Assembly: GCA_035556195.1 (NCBI GenBank)
Contig: DATMFK010000010.1
Span: 124,001 to 188,000, forward strand
Length of the DNA: 64,000 bases
Reading direction: 5' to 3'
Source of the DNA: G016756615 sp035556195
Lineage (GTDB): Bacteria > Pseudomonadota > Alphaproteobacteria > Rhizobiales > Rhizobiaceae
Shown here: positions 54,326 to 63,960 of the stretch, piece after piece
Layout: every line of letters starts with the position of its first letter
How positions within the stretch are numbered: position 1 is the first letter of the stretch
Translations under genes and position numbers: made by a program
Notes under the pieces: generated by a model
What the model saw: the letters and a program-made list of their open reading frames with translations, nothing else
Databases searched by the model: none
What the model was told of the DNA's origin: nothing

Positions 54326-55873
54326 TCAGTCTCCCGCCTCCGTCGGCTGGGCGCTGAGATCCATCAGATCGAGCTCTTCCTCGACGGTGCGATACGCATC
54401 GTCGCCGATCGAGCCGGCGCTGCGCAGATCTTCGATCGCGTGGCGCGCCGCGGCCACCATCCGCCGGCGAAGCGCATTGTCCGGGGTATCGCGCGGGTCC
54501 TTGCCGTCCAGGGCCCGGCCGAGGGCGCCGCGATACTCTTCGGCAAGACGCCGCGCGGTCGGCGTGGCCTCGCCCTCGACTTCCGCCATGACCGCCTCCA
54601 GCGCTGCCTGCCGGGCGAGCCGGACTTCGCTCTCCACCGTGTCGTCCTTCGGCAGATGGACCAGTTGGAGAAGCGGGCGAAGCGTAAGACCCTGGATCAC
54701 CAAGGTGCCGAGCACCACCACAAAGGCGGTCAGCTGGATGAAATCGCGATACGGAAAATCAGGCGGCAGAGCCAAGGCCGTCGCCAGCGTGACGACGCCG
54801 CGCATCCCTGACCAGCCCACCACCAGGGACCCGGCCGTCGAGGGCACCGACATGTCGGATGCTCGAGACCGGCCAGCGAAGAGACGCGCTCCCAAGCGGA
54901 TGATTGCCTCATAGGTGAACGTCCACGCCAGCCGGACGAGGATCACGACCGCCAGCACCGCCACGGAAGCGACCATCAGATGAAGGCCCTCCGGCGTGCC
55001 GATCCGTTCCAGGATCGGGCCGATCGCAAGCCCGATGAGCGTGAATGCGAGGACGTTCAGGACCATGGTCGCGGTTTCCCAGATCGCGAAGGAGTTCACC
55101 CTCACCCGCACGGCGGCAGACGGCCCCCCGCGCGCCAGGGTCAGCCCCAGCACGACGACCGCCACCACACCGGAGAGCCCGAGGCGCTCAGCCAGCAGCC
55201 AGACCCCGAATGTCGTCACGAATTGGAAGACCACGGCCTCGGGAGCGCTCGTGATCCGGGAGGTCACCTGACCGAGCGGCCAGGCGATGAGCCAGCCTGC
55301 AATGGCGCTGCCGAAGACGACGGCGAGAAAGGCGGGGAGCACGTCCACGGCGCTGAAACCTCCGGCGGCGACGGCGCCCAGCGCCAGACGATAGATCAGC
55401 AGGGCGGAGGCATCGTTGAGCAGGCTCTCGCCTTCGAGGATGAGACGGATGCGGTAGGGCGGCTGGACCTGCCGCAGGACGGCCAAGGCCGCGACGGCAT
55501 CGGGCGGCGCCACCACGGCGCCGAGCGCGACGGCAGCCGCCCAAGGCATGTCTCCGAAAATCTGGCGGGCGGTAATGGCAACGGCAGCCGTCGTCAGCCC
55601 GACTGCGATCAGGACGAGCGAGCCGACGGGGCGCCAGTTGGCGCGAAGATCCCGCAGCGACGCGTCAAAGGCGGCGTCCAGCAGGATTGGCGCGACGAAG
55701 AGAGCCAGGATGAGCTCGGGCGGCAGTTCCAGGCGAGGTGCACCGGGAACGAAGGCGAGAATAGCGCCGCCGATGGCAAGCAGGGTGGGAGAAGGTACAC
55801 CCGCTCGCCGGGCGAGCGATGAGAGGATCGTCGCGCCCAGGAGCAGCGCCAGCACCACTTCGAAGGCGTGCAT
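54326..55873 (-). CDS. Na+/H+ antiporter, CPA1 (NhaP-like) family
   Basis: 515 residues with about 12 membrane spans, then a cytoplasmic tail of about 115 residues. Family motifs: VVAPPDAVAALAVL (the Asp-containing fifth-span site), LEGESLLNDASALL (the ND pair and Glu of the exchange site) and GWSGMRGVVTLATAL. It exchanges Na+ or K+ for protons and helps keep cytoplasmic pH and salt balance. AGGAGG stands very close to the ATG, but no better start exists. Confidence 0.9.
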   Translation of the reverse strand: MHAFEVVLALLLGATILSSLARRAGVPSPTLLAIGGAILAFVPGAPRLELPPELILALFVAPILLDAAFDASLRDLRANWRPVGSLVLIAVGLTTAAVAITARQIFGDMPWAAAVALGAVVAPPDAVAALAVLRQVQPPYRIRLILEGESLLNDASALLIYRLALGAVAAGGFSAVDVLPAFLAVVFGSAIAGWLIAWPLGQVTSRITSAPEAVVFQFVTTFGVWLLAERLGLSGVVAVVVLGLTLARGGPSAAVRVRVNSFAIWETATMVLNVLAFTLIGLAIGPILERIGTPEGLHLMVASVAVLAVVILVRLAWTFTYEAIIRLGARLFAGRSRASDMSVPSTAGSLVVGWSGMRGVVTLATALALPPDFPYRDFIQLTAFVVVLGTLVIQGLTLRPLLQLVHLPKDDTVESEVRLARQAALEAVMAEVEGEATPTARRLAEEYRGALGRALDGKDPRDTPDNALRRRMVAAARHAIEDLRSAGSIGDDAYRTVEEELDLMDLSAQPTEAGD

Positions 55874-55906
55874 CCCTCCTCAATTCCGATCCCATATTCG
55901 ATTTCT

Positions 55907-56923
55907 TCAGGGTTGCCCTTGGCCGCCCCCGGCACCGTAGATGTTTCCAGTGGCAAAGCTTGCATCGGCAGCCGCGAGCTGGACGTAGATCGACGCAAGC
56001 TCCACCGGCTGGCCCGGCCTTCCCAATACGGTCTTGCCGCCGAATTGCTTGTATTTCTCCTCGGACGCGCCGCCGCTGATCTGCAGAGGCGTCCAGATCG
56101 GCCCGGGTGCCACGCCGTTGACGCGGATGCCTTTCGGCCCGAGCTGCTTGGCGAGCGATTTCACATAGTTCATGGTCGCGGCCTTGGTCTGGGCGTAGTC
56201 GTAGAGATCCGCCGAGGGGTCATAGGCCTGTTCGGAGGTCGTGCCGATGATGCAGGAACCCGGCTTGAGATGCGGCAGCGCGGCCTTGATGATCCAGAAC
56301 GGTGCGTAGACGTTGGTCTTCATCGTGGCATCGAAGTCCTCGGTCGTGATGTCGAGGATCGACGGCTTCGACTGCTGCCGACCGGCATTGCAGACGACGA
56401 TGTCGAGCCCGCCGAGACCTTTCACGGCATCTTCCACGAGCCTCTGGCAAAAGCCTTCGTCGCGGAGATCGCCAGGAATGGCAACGCCGGTCCGTCCGGC
56501 CTCGCCGATCAGCCGTATGACTTCCTGTGCATCCGGCTCCTCGGACGGATAATAGTTGATCGCCACATCGGCACCCTCGCGCGCATAGGCGATCGCGGCG
56601 GCTCTGCCCATGCCGGAGTCGCCGCCGGTTATCAGCGCCTTTCGGCCGGCGAGGCGGCCGGAGCCGCGATAGCTGGTCTCGCCGTGGTCCGGTTTCGGGT
56701 CCATGTCGCGGGCCAGGCCCGGCCATGGCTGGGTTTGCGTGCTGAATGGCGGCTTAGGGTATTTGGAACGCGGGTCTTCCATACTGGCCTCGCTACGGGT
56801 GATGGGGACGCCCTGGTCCGGTGACTTGGCGAAGCTCGTGCGAGTGGCGCTCGCCGCCAGTCCAACACCGACGGCGCCCACCACCTGCCGGCGAGAGAAT
56901 GCAAGGCGACCGTCCTTGTCCAT
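55907..56923 (-). CDS. Tat-exported short-chain dehydrogenase/reductase
   Basis: 338 residues. The N-terminus carries a twin-arginine signal (FSRRQVVGAVGVGLAASA), unusual for an SDR. The SDR core has the NAD(P) glycine motif ITGGDSGMG, the NAG motif and the catalytic YAQTK (YxxxK) with Ser in GTTSEQA; it ends GAGGGQGQP. The closest group appears to be the YghA/YhdF-like SDRs of about 285-300 residues. Export with a folded, bound cofactor would explain the use of Tat. GGAG precedes the ATG. Confidence 0.87.
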   Translation of the reverse strand: MDKDGRLAFSRRQVVGAVGVGLAASATRTSFAKSPDQGVPITRSEASMEDPRSKYPKPPFSTQTQPWPGLARDMDPKPDHGETSYRGSGRLAGRKALITGGDSGMGRAAAIAYAREGADVAINYYPSEEPDAQEVIRLIGEAGRTGVAIPGDLRDEGFCQRLVEDAVKGLGGLDIVVCNAGRQQSKPSILDITTEDFDATMKTNVYAPFWIIKAALPHLKPGSCIIGTTSEQAYDPSADLYDYAQTKAATMNYVKSLAKQLGPKGIRVNGVAPGPIWTPLQISGGASEEKYKQFGGKTVLGRPGQPVELASIYVQLAAADASFATGNIYGAGGGQGQP

Positions 56924-57193
56924 CTCCGAGCTCCGTCGCTCGCGTCCGAACCGCAGGAGGCCGTTATGGTTCCGGGACGAAAGCGAACGTCCTCTCGACG
57001 CGTGATCACCGCTCGGGCAGCAGGATTCGTCATGCGAGAATCCTTATGGATGTGAATGACATGAAGTCGCCCTTAGCAAGGTGACCGGTTTCCACCTTCG
57101 CTACCGTTGAGATGAGCGAAGCTGAGGGTCGCATTGGATTAGGTCACGACGATGCCCGCCGACCAGAATGTCCGCTCTTGATGATCGGCACCC

Positions 57194-57406
57194 TCAAGCG
57201 GCCAGTCTGTTCTCGTGAATGCCGCCAAGCAGCAATGCGCCGATGTCGCCATTCGATATGAGCATCGCAGCCTCCTGAAAGGAGACATTGTCGGCCCACA
57301 TGCGGGACGGCCGGCGGCGCGCCGAAACTTCTGCTCCTCTCAGGTCTGGTTGGCGGTCTTGATACTGCTCCGGCAGGGAAAAGAAGCATGACTGCGAAGA
57401 TTGCAT
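57194..57406 (-). CDS. Possible small hypothetical protein
   Basis: A 70-residue frame with GAGG before the ATG. The second half (WADNVSFQEAAMLISNGDIG, then ALLLGGIHENRLAA) has coding-like third positions. It has no family I recognise. It lies between the SDR and the AraC regulator and may be a chance frame. Confidence 0.35.
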   Translation of the reverse strand: MQSSQSCFFSLPEQYQDRQPDLRGAEVSARRRPSRMWADNVSFQEAAMLISNGDIGALLLGGIHENRLAA

Positions 57407-57458
57407 GGCCTCGTCCTCGTCGATTCGTATTCACCGGTCGGCGAAGCCGAACGTGCCG

Positions 57459-58475
57459 CTACTTTCGCGAAAGACTGTAAAACCGCCGCCTGGCCGCAAC
57501 CGTTTCGGAAGGACACTCGCCATAACGCTGCCGGTAACCCGCGGAGAACCGACCCAGATGCTCGAAGCCATACCGCGTTGCCACGTCGGTTACCCTCAGG
57601 CCTCCGTCCCCACTGAGTAGCTCGCTCCGCGCCCTCGCGAAGCGGATCTGGCGCAGATAGCTAAGCGGCGACATGCCGAAAAACATGTGGAAGTGATGCC
57701 TGAGCGTGCGGCCGGGGACGCCGGAAACCACCACCAGATCCTCCAGGGAAATAGAGGCGTGCAGGTTGGCGTGCATGTAATCGACCACCCTTCTTACGTC
57801 TCTTGGAGAGACGAAGCGATTGCCGCCCGCGAACCGGTCATCATGGTTGTGCTTCTGGGTGAGGACCAAGGTGGTGACGATAAGTTCCTCGAGATCCTTC
57901 CTGAGCATCGGATTGTAAAACGGCGAATCATTGCTGCTCAGTTCCTCCGAGGCAAAGGCGATGGCGTTGAACAGACTGCGGCTTGACCGCGTCCCCAGAT
58001 CGATGGTCGGCTCAAAGATGATCGGCGCCGTCAGCGCCTCGCCCAACAGAGAAGTGACGATCCGGGTCACCGCCGCCTGTCCGATGGACAACCACAGGCG
58101 GTCGCAATTTCGCTCTGCTGAAATCCATTGCTCGCAGCCGGGCGGGCTGAGCGCGGCGTGCTGCGGATCGCAGATCACTTTCTTGCCTCCGGTTGTGAGT
58201 TCTGCAGCTCCCCGCAGGGGCAACAGGATCGTATAGGCCTCCAGCGAACCGTTTTGCCGGGTCTGGACGGGGGCGCCGGAGCGGACGAGAGCAAGCGTCG
58301 CTGCGCCGGCTTTCACTCCGTGGATCCTGAGGAAGAACTTGTCCCACCGAGATGGTGCGGCCTCGAAGCGGTCGTGCGAGGCGCGCAACAGGGTGCGCAC
58401 TTCGTCGACATCACAGCTCGACAGGACGGGGGGCCGTTGCAGCAGGGGCGAAAAGACATTCGCGAGTTCGGTCAT
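57459..58475 (-). CDS. AraC-family transcriptional regulator
   Basis: 338 residues. The N-terminal part has the AraC-binding-like ligand domain seen in FeaR/OruR-type regulators (EAYTILLPLRGAAELTTGGK, SPPGCEQWISAERN). The C-terminal 100 residues form the double helix-turn-helix: ISLEDLVVVSGVPGRTLRHHF, GMSPLSYLRQIRFARARSEL and VTDVATRYGFEHLGRFSAGY with the final YRQRYGECPSE. Its target genes are not obvious; it is divergent from the large secreted-protein operon 275 bases away. Confidence 0.92.
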   Translation of the reverse strand: MTELANVFSPLLQRPPVLSSCDVDEVRTLLRASHDRFEAAPSRWDKFFLRIHGVKAGAATLALVRSGAPVQTRQNGSLEAYTILLPLRGAAELTTGGKKVICDPQHAALSPPGCEQWISAERNCDRLWLSIGQAAVTRIVTSLLGEALTAPIIFEPTIDLGTRSSRSLFNAIAFASEELSSNDSPFYNPMLRKDLEELIVTTLVLTQKHNHDDRFAGGNRFVSPRDVRRVVDYMHANLHASISLEDLVVVSGVPGRTLRHHFHMFFGMSPLSYLRQIRFARARSELLSGDGGLRVTDVATRYGFEHLGRFSAGYRQRYGECPSETVAARRRFYSLSRK

Positions 58476-58749
58476 CTGGGCCTACATCACCACCGGGCGC
58501 GGCTTCGCAGGTTAACCAAGCATCGGCGCCTGCAACCAATCGCGACGGCGGCCGGCTACAAGCACAAAAAAGATACCACACAAGTGACTTGCCGTCTCCG
58601 GATAGATCTTGCCGTTGGTGGATAGTCCGATCGTTCACAACGAAGGAAAATCGACTTGCATGATGTTGGAGATCGCCGCGGGGTCTCCATTCCTGCTTGC
58701 CTCAGACACGGCGCAACGTGCCTCGCGTCGCAGATATACGGAGCACATT

Positions 58750-61074
58750 ATGATTTTGGGGCGGACGACCCTCAGCGCCCTACTCGGATTCTTGAGTTTG
58801 GTCTGCGTCCAGGCCGAGCATCACGGGGCTGCCCTCATATTGGAGGCGAGGGCGCAAGATTTCGCGATTGCCCGTACGGCGCGGCCGGCGGTTTCGGAAC
58901 TCGACCGCCTCGATCGTATGGTTCATGAGAGTCAGCGGCAGCTGTTTGGTTGGCTCCAGGATTCGGAACGCCTCCCGCAGCGATCCCTGACCGCGTATCT
59001 CGGGGCTGAGCGAGCGCTGAACAAGGCCCGCCACGAAACGTGGCGATCAATGTCGTTCACGCGCAGGCTGCCGGTGCAGATCTCGGAGCCGCTCGCCCTT
59101 GCCCTGCTCGACCTGCACGTCGAGGTCCGGCGCGCACTGGGCCCTGCCAACCACACACGCGTTCCGGCACTCAGCGAGGATGCGGGTTGTGCCGGGGACA
59201 TCGTCGGCGATCGGCTTATCACCACCTACGCACGCGGCGTCACCGATCCGCTGCAAACGACGACGACCATTGCTGTTTCCGAGGCAATGGTGCTCGACCG
59301 GTTGGCACGGCAGATTGCATGCCTTGGTGTGTTCCAGCTGGCCCAGCTCGAGCAAGCGATTCTGGTTGGCTTCATCACTGTCAGCCAGCGCATGGAAAAG
59401 CATGGTGTCACTGCCCTGATCCCCGCATTCGCGCGCGCCGTCGCCCCACTCCAGCTCCTCGTCCTCGACGCTCGCAAGCATCGCGGGGAACGTTCGCTCG
59501 CGTGGCAATGGTTTCATCTCTATCGGGAGCCGCTCGAGGACGAGGTGGGCCGCGCCGGCTGGGGCGCGAACGGTGTCGTCTATCTGTGGGACCGCAAGCT
59601 CGCCCGCCTGGTCGGCTTCCCGAGCTGCCCGCAGGGTCGACCCGCTCCGGGTTGCGTCGATCCCGGCGCGTTGATCCGCTCGCTTGCCAGTCCGCAAGCA
59701 ATAAGCCTTGGGGACTGCGCGCTGGCCGGCATGTTGGGGCGTGGCGTCACCGAGCTCAGCGGTGCTGCCCTCTACGCCTGCCCGCCCCTTCCCTGCAGTG
59801 CAGACGGGCTTCTCGAAACCGCAGAAATCCGCAGAATCGAGGAACGGCTGGCCGCCCGCTGGCCATCGACGGCGCCCGCGCAGCTGAGCCTGGAGCGCGA
59901 CAGCCCGCTCGCAGCCCTGTGCCGGCCGCCCTCGGACCCCGTTTCCTTGCAGGGCAACGATCCCTCTGAATGCACGGACGCACTGTTCGAGCGCGAGGCG
60001 AACCCCTGGGACAGCTATGCCGCATGCATCGCCGAAGGGAGCGGAAGCGGATCTCCCGACGTCTTCGCCCGATTGCGCGGTGTGCCGATGGGCAAGGGAT
60101 GCGGACGCTTCGCCGAAGGCTCGCAAGAGGTCCCTGTCGAGGAGATCGTGTTCGAAGAGGACGAGGTGCCTGTCATTACGGCGGACCGGCCCGGAGCGAC
60201 GGGACCCAACGAGCCAGGTCGCGGAACCGGAATCTCGACCGGGGGAACAAGCACGTCGACCACGGGGACGTCGACCACTGGCACATCGAGCACCGCGGGG
60301 ACAGTGACCTCCACCGACGTCGAAGCCTTCTTCGAGGCCTTGGACGAGCTGATCGGCACGCCGCCGCGCCCAGGCACACCCAGGCCAAAGCTCACCAAGG
60401 AAGATATCGACAGCATGGCATGGGACGTCATCGTGCAGATGCAGATGGGCATTCGCTCCGAAGAGGACGGCTACGAGCGCCTGCAAGAACTGCACGAAAT
60501 GAGGAAAGGCCTGAAGAGCTGCCTCAGCCCGGAAGACTGCCCCGACGCGTGTACCGGCCTGGGCGCCCAAGTTGCCCGAGCAAAAATGTGCACAGAGGAC
60601 CTGCTCGATGCATTCCGAGAGGCAGCGGGGCTTCCGGCGCGCGAGCCGGCGGCCGGCAGCGCCGGCCGGCCGCTCGACATCGTCTCGATCTGGGATCCCC
60701 AGAATGCTCCCGTGGACGAGAGCGATGCCGGCGTCTGTCTCGCCGGCGACGCGCCGGCCCGCCCGTCGCTCGGGTGCAGCCTCATGCTGTGCCCGCAGGG
60801 TGGCCTCGCTTCGACCGTTGGCGATCAGTGCCAGTGTGAACGGGACGCGGTGGGATTCCAGCCCGTCCGCGCACTTTGCCTCGCCGTTCGCTGTGCCGAA
60901 GGTCAAATCCTGACGGACGACTGCACGTGCCAAGCGACCGATGCGGAGCCGACGCCCAGCGTGCCGCCGGGCGACCCGGTCCACCGCGGCGGCGCGCCGA
61001 CGGTGACCGACCGGGGATCGGTAAACGAGCCCGCAGTGAGGATCGGCCCGCCGGCCGGGCCGCTGCGTCCGTGA
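58750..61074 (+). CDS. Large predicted secreted protein with TGTST linker and Cys-rich tail
   Basis: 774 residues from the ATG at 58750, which has GGAG six bases upstream and a following signal peptide (ILGRTTLSALLGFLSLVCVQA|EH). The first 470 residues are helical and unknown to me. A Thr/Ser/Gly linker (about 495-517) leads to a smaller domain, then a cysteine-rich region (about 590-745) with CLSPEDCPDAC, CSLMLCPQGG, GDQCQCERD and CTCQATD that should form disulfides outside the cytoplasm. The end is Pro-rich. The next gene starts 47 bases later with a strong ribosome-binding site, so the two form an operon. I cannot assign a function. Confidence 0.7.
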   Translation: MILGRTTLSALLGFLSLVCVQAEHHGAALILEARAQDFAIARTARPAVSELDRLDRMVHESQRQLFGWLQDSERLPQRSLTAYLGAERALNKARHETWRSMSFTRRLPVQISEPLALALLDLHVEVRRALGPANHTRVPALSEDAGCAGDIVGDRLITTYARGVTDPLQTTTTIAVSEAMVLDRLARQIACLGVFQLAQLEQAILVGFITVSQRMEKHGVTALIPAFARAVAPLQLLVLDARKHRGERSLAWQWFHLYREPLEDEVGRAGWGANGVVYLWDRKLARLVGFPSCPQGRPAPGCVDPGALIRSLASPQAISLGDCALAGMLGRGVTELSGAALYACPPLPCSADGLLETAEIRRIEERLAARWPSTAPAQLSLERDSPLAALCRPPSDPVSLQGNDPSECTDALFEREANPWDSYAACIAEGSGSGSPDVFARLRGVPMGKGCGRFAEGSQEVPVEEIVFEEDEVPVITADRPGATGPNEPGRGTGISTGGTSTSTTGTSTTGTSSTAGTVTSTDVEAFFEALDELIGTPPRPGTPRPKLTKEDIDSMAWDVIVQMQMGIRSEEDGYERLQELHEMRKGLKSCLSPEDCPDACTGLGAQVARAKMCTEDLLDAFREAAGLPAREPAAGSAGRPLDIVSIWDPQNAPVDESDAGVCLAGDAPARPSLGCSLMLCPQGGLASTVGDQCQCERDAVGFQPVRALCLAVRCAEGQILTDDCTCQATDAEPTPSVPPGDPVHRGGAPTVTDRGSVNEPAVRIGPPAGPLRP

Positions 61075-61121
61075 GCCTGCCCCGCTGGATGTCTCGATGG
61101 AGCCGGATCTGGAGGTGGATT

Positions 61122-63752
61122 ATGCCGACCCGTCATTCGGTATGCCAGTGGCTGTTGGCCATGGTCATGGCGCTTGCCGCCGCACCATCGCCCGCCGAGG
61201 ATGCTCCCTCGATAAACGGTCCGAAGCCTCAGCGAGAAGTTTCAGGCGCCGTCGATGGCGTTCTGACTGAGCTCCAAGCGGCACGGCAGCGCAAGGATGC
61301 GAACGCCCTGCGCCAGCTGACATTGAAGCATCACAGGCGGCTGGCTGAACTCGATACTGCCCAGCTCAAGGCAGAGCTCGAGGAGCTTACGGCGCGATCT
61401 GCGAAGCTCGATGTGTCCGGCCTGACCGCCAGCTATCTGATCGCGCTCGCCGATCGGCGCGAAGGTCTTGCGCCGACGGCGCGCGAGCAACTCGACGATA
61501 TGCTCTCCAAATTGGCAATCGGGTCGTCTCCGGTCGCTTGCGCGCGCGCTTTTCAGCGTCTTGCCGAGGAGCTGGCTCGCGGGACTGGTCGGCCCATCGA
61601 GCAGGAACTCTGGCTCGAGAATCTTGCATGCGACAGCGCGCAGACGGTGGAGCCGGTCCGACTCACGGACCCGCTCGTGCTGGACACGGTCGACGCCGGC
61701 GACGCCTTCATCTACCTGCTCGACGCGCCGCAGGGCACCCCAACCGGATTCACCGCCGTGATCGATCCGCAACCGCCCATGCCGATCCGCTTCGCGACCG
61801 ACGGCCGCCAATTGGTGCTGCAGACATTGCCGCTGCGCAAACTGAACGACGATGCCCGAACCCAGATCTATACGATCACGATTACCAGCGGCAGCACCAG
61901 CCGCCCCTATCGCGTCGTAATCCCGGTGAACCTCGGCATGCGCCTGCCCGTGCAGTTCCCGCCCTTGCTGCCCAGCGAGCCGCCCTTCGAGGTCCAGCTG
62001 CCGGCAAGCGGCGGGCCGGCAGATTGCGGGCTGCTGCCGGCAACGGTCCAGCTGCCGTGCGGGCCGTTGGGATGGGAGTGGGTAGGCGATGGCGGCGCGA
62101 CACTTCCGGTCGGCCTGCACTTGGAAACGCTACCGGATGGCAACGGTGTTGTTGCGGGCCAGATCTCGCATGGAGCCATGTCAGCAAGGGGGAAGTTTCG
62201 GCTGTCGCAGGGTGGACGCAGCGTCGAGCGTGCGTACACGCTCGGAGTGCCGGTGCATTTCGCTCCCGGCGCCCGCGAGGCTGCACTCGGACCACATGAT
62301 GTGGTCCGCGGCGAAGTCTTCAGCCTTCAGCTGCCAGTCAGCTTCGGCGGCGACGGGCGAAACTATTCATGGCGCGTTGCCTCCGGGACGAGCCTCCCTC
62401 CAGGGCTGCAGCTGGTCAGTCGGGATAGCGCCAACTGGATCGAGGGCCTGATCACGGACGATACGCCGCTCGGCGAAGAGCGTATCACCCTCGAGGTTAC
62501 GTCTCCCCTGGCGCCCGCACCGACCCGTCTGTTCACCCACCTGAACGTCGCGCATCGCCTGCGCATCTGGACGCAGAACACTTTCCTGCGGCCGGAGGAT
62601 GCCTTCGCAACCAGCTTCTATGCCGAAGTCTCGGCCCAGTTGCTCAATCCTGTCACGGCGCCCACCGCCGGAACGCTCCTTTCGGCGGCCGGTGTCGTCG
62701 AAGCGATATATGACCTCCGGGTGAAGAACACGGATGAGGACAATTCCGAGCGCCTCCAACTGATCCAGGACCGTGTCGCGAGCTTCGACGTGATCGCACT
62801 TCAGGAGGTGTTCGACGACCACCGGTTCGATGATCTCCTCGATTTTGCTCCCTCTCAAAGCTATTTCGCTCTTCCCGGCCCCGAGGGTCGCAGGTGGAGC
62901 CTGCCAAGCGGGCTAAGCGAGGACGCGGCCCTCGCCGCGCTGCCGAAAAGCCGTTCCGGTCTCGTGCTCCTGGTGAAGGACGATCTGCATGTCCCGTCGA
63001 CGCCGGTGGGAGGGGCGGTGGGCGAGGCGCTGCAGCTGGCCCTCAAACTGCAAAGACTAGACCATCAGACCGTGGGTTTCACCACTTGCCACGGTGTTCT
63101 ATCCAACGCTTCGGATTGCCTTGCCAACAAGGGCTTTACATTGACGACCGTGCGCGTGGGGCCGGATCCGGATGAATTCCTTTTCGTCGTCAACACCCAT
63201 CTGGACGCCGCGGGCGATGCCGGGGACATGACGGCGCGGACGGCACAGCTGATGCAGATAGGCGCATTCCTCGGCGCGGCGGCGGACACGGCCCACCCGA
63301 CGCTCTTTCTCGGCGACTTCAATATCATCGGCGAAACTGGCGGCGCCGCGACTGCGGAGTACACGCGCCTGCTGGCTGGGATCGCCCCCTCCGGCGATCT
63401 CTATCGCAACCGATGGACAACCCAGGCCAAGGTTGGCTTTACCATCAACAGCCAGCACAATGCCTATGCGCACAATTGGGGCAACGACGACGACCTGAAC
63501 CCGACCATGGAGCGCCTGGATTACATGCTCGTGCGGCAAGGCTCGCGTTTCCGCCTGGCATTGGACTCGATCGAGGTCATGGGCGATGCCCTTGACGGCC
63601 GCTGGCCGGAGCCGCGAACGGCAAACTGTTACGATCCGGAACTTCTTTCCGATGGGTGGGTCGAGTCCGACCAGTCGCTGAAATGCTATTTCTCCGACCA
63701 TTATGGCCTCGAGGCGGTCCTACGGCTCGTTCGCGTGCTGCCATCAACGTAG
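61122..63752 (+). CDS. Large secreted EEP-superfamily phosphodiesterase (sphingomyelinase-like) with Ig-like repeats
   Basis: 876 residues from the ATG at 61122, with GGAGG six bases upstream; the frame is open earlier but without a start signal. The signal peptide (CQWLLAMVMALAAAPSPA|ED) precedes a helical part (to about 200) and beta-rich segments. Two of these, LPVGLHLETLPDG and SLPPGLQLVSRDS, match the putative-Ig (He_PIG) pattern. The last 400 residues form an endonuclease/exonuclease/phosphatase fold: TQNTF (about 485), LQEVF (Glu, about 562), VNTHLDA (about 690), LGDFNI (about 730), ERLDYM (about 798) and SDHYGLEA (about 857). Relatives include bacterial sphingomyelinases and secreted DNases. 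The substrate (phospholipid or nucleic acid) is undetermined. Confidence 0.82.
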   Translation: MPTRHSVCQWLLAMVMALAAAPSPAEDAPSINGPKPQREVSGAVDGVLTELQAARQRKDANALRQLTLKHHRRLAELDTAQLKAELEELTARSAKLDVSGLTASYLIALADRREGLAPTAREQLDDMLSKLAIGSSPVACARAFQRLAEELARGTGRPIEQELWLENLACDSAQTVEPVRLTDPLVLDTVDAGDAFIYLLDAPQGTPTGFTAVIDPQPPMPIRFATDGRQLVLQTLPLRKLNDDARTQIYTITITSGSTSRPYRVVIPVNLGMRLPVQFPPLLPSEPPFEVQLPASGGPADCGLLPATVQLPCGPLGWEWVGDGGATLPVGLHLETLPDGNGVVAGQISHGAMSARGKFRLSQGGRSVERAYTLGVPVHFAPGAREAALGPHDVVRGEVFSLQLPVSFGGDGRNYSWRVASGTSLPPGLQLVSRDSANWIEGLITDDTPLGEERITLEVTSPLAPAPTRLFTHLNVAHRLRIWTQNTFLRPEDAFATSFYAEVSAQLLNPVTAPTAGTLLSAAGVVEAIYDLRVKNTDEDNSERLQLIQDRVASFDVIALQEVFDDHRFDDLLDFAPSQSYFALPGPEGRRWSLPSGLSEDAALAALPKSRSGLVLLVKDDLHVPSTPVGGAVGEALQLALKLQRLDHQTVGFTTCHGVLSNASDCLANKGFTLTTVRVGPDPDEFLFVVNTHLDAAGDAGDMTARTAQLMQIGAFLGAAADTAHPTLFLGDFNIIGETGGAATAEYTRLLAGIAPSGDLYRNRWTTQAKVGFTINSQHNAYAHNWGNDDDLNPTMERLDYMLVRQGSRFRLALDSIEVMGDALDGRWPEPRTANCYDPELLSDGWVESDQSLKCYFSDHYGLEAVLRLVRVLPST

Positions 63753-63831
63753 TCGGGCCAGCCTCGCGTTTCACGAGGCTGGTCATCAAAGGCTTGAGCA
63801 CGAACCTTTGCGTCCTCGGGGCGCTCGGAAT

Positions 63832-63862
63832 GAAGCCCGCCGGGACATCCCCGGCGGGCTTC
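63832..63862 (+). terminator. Terminator hairpin after the EEP-domain gene
   Basis: GAAGCCCGCCGGG (63832-63844) and CCCGGCGGGCTTC (63850-63862) form a perfect 13-base stem with a five-base loop. The arms end in AA/TT, so it could act in both directions. Confidence 0.7.
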
Positions 63863-63908
63863 AAAGCTCGTGGCCAACAATCGGCGACACGCTTAAGTAT
63901 TTACTTTT

Positions 63909-63960
63909 GCGCATGTCTTTATCGCAAAACCGCTGCGCACTTTTGGGCGACATGCTTTAA
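63909..63960. repeat. REP-like palindromic element
   Basis: GCATGTC (63911-63917) and GACATGC (63949-63955) flank a centre with TCGCAAAACCGCTGCGCACT. This is the classic form of the rhizobial intergenic element whose arms also occur at 24783-24816 and 34463-34507. Confidence 0.7.

Noticed and set aside
60876..61121. An earlier start for the EEP-domain protein
   Set aside because: The extension overlaps the preceding gene and lacks a signal peptide, whereas the ATG at 61122 has GGAGG upstream and a good signal sequence.
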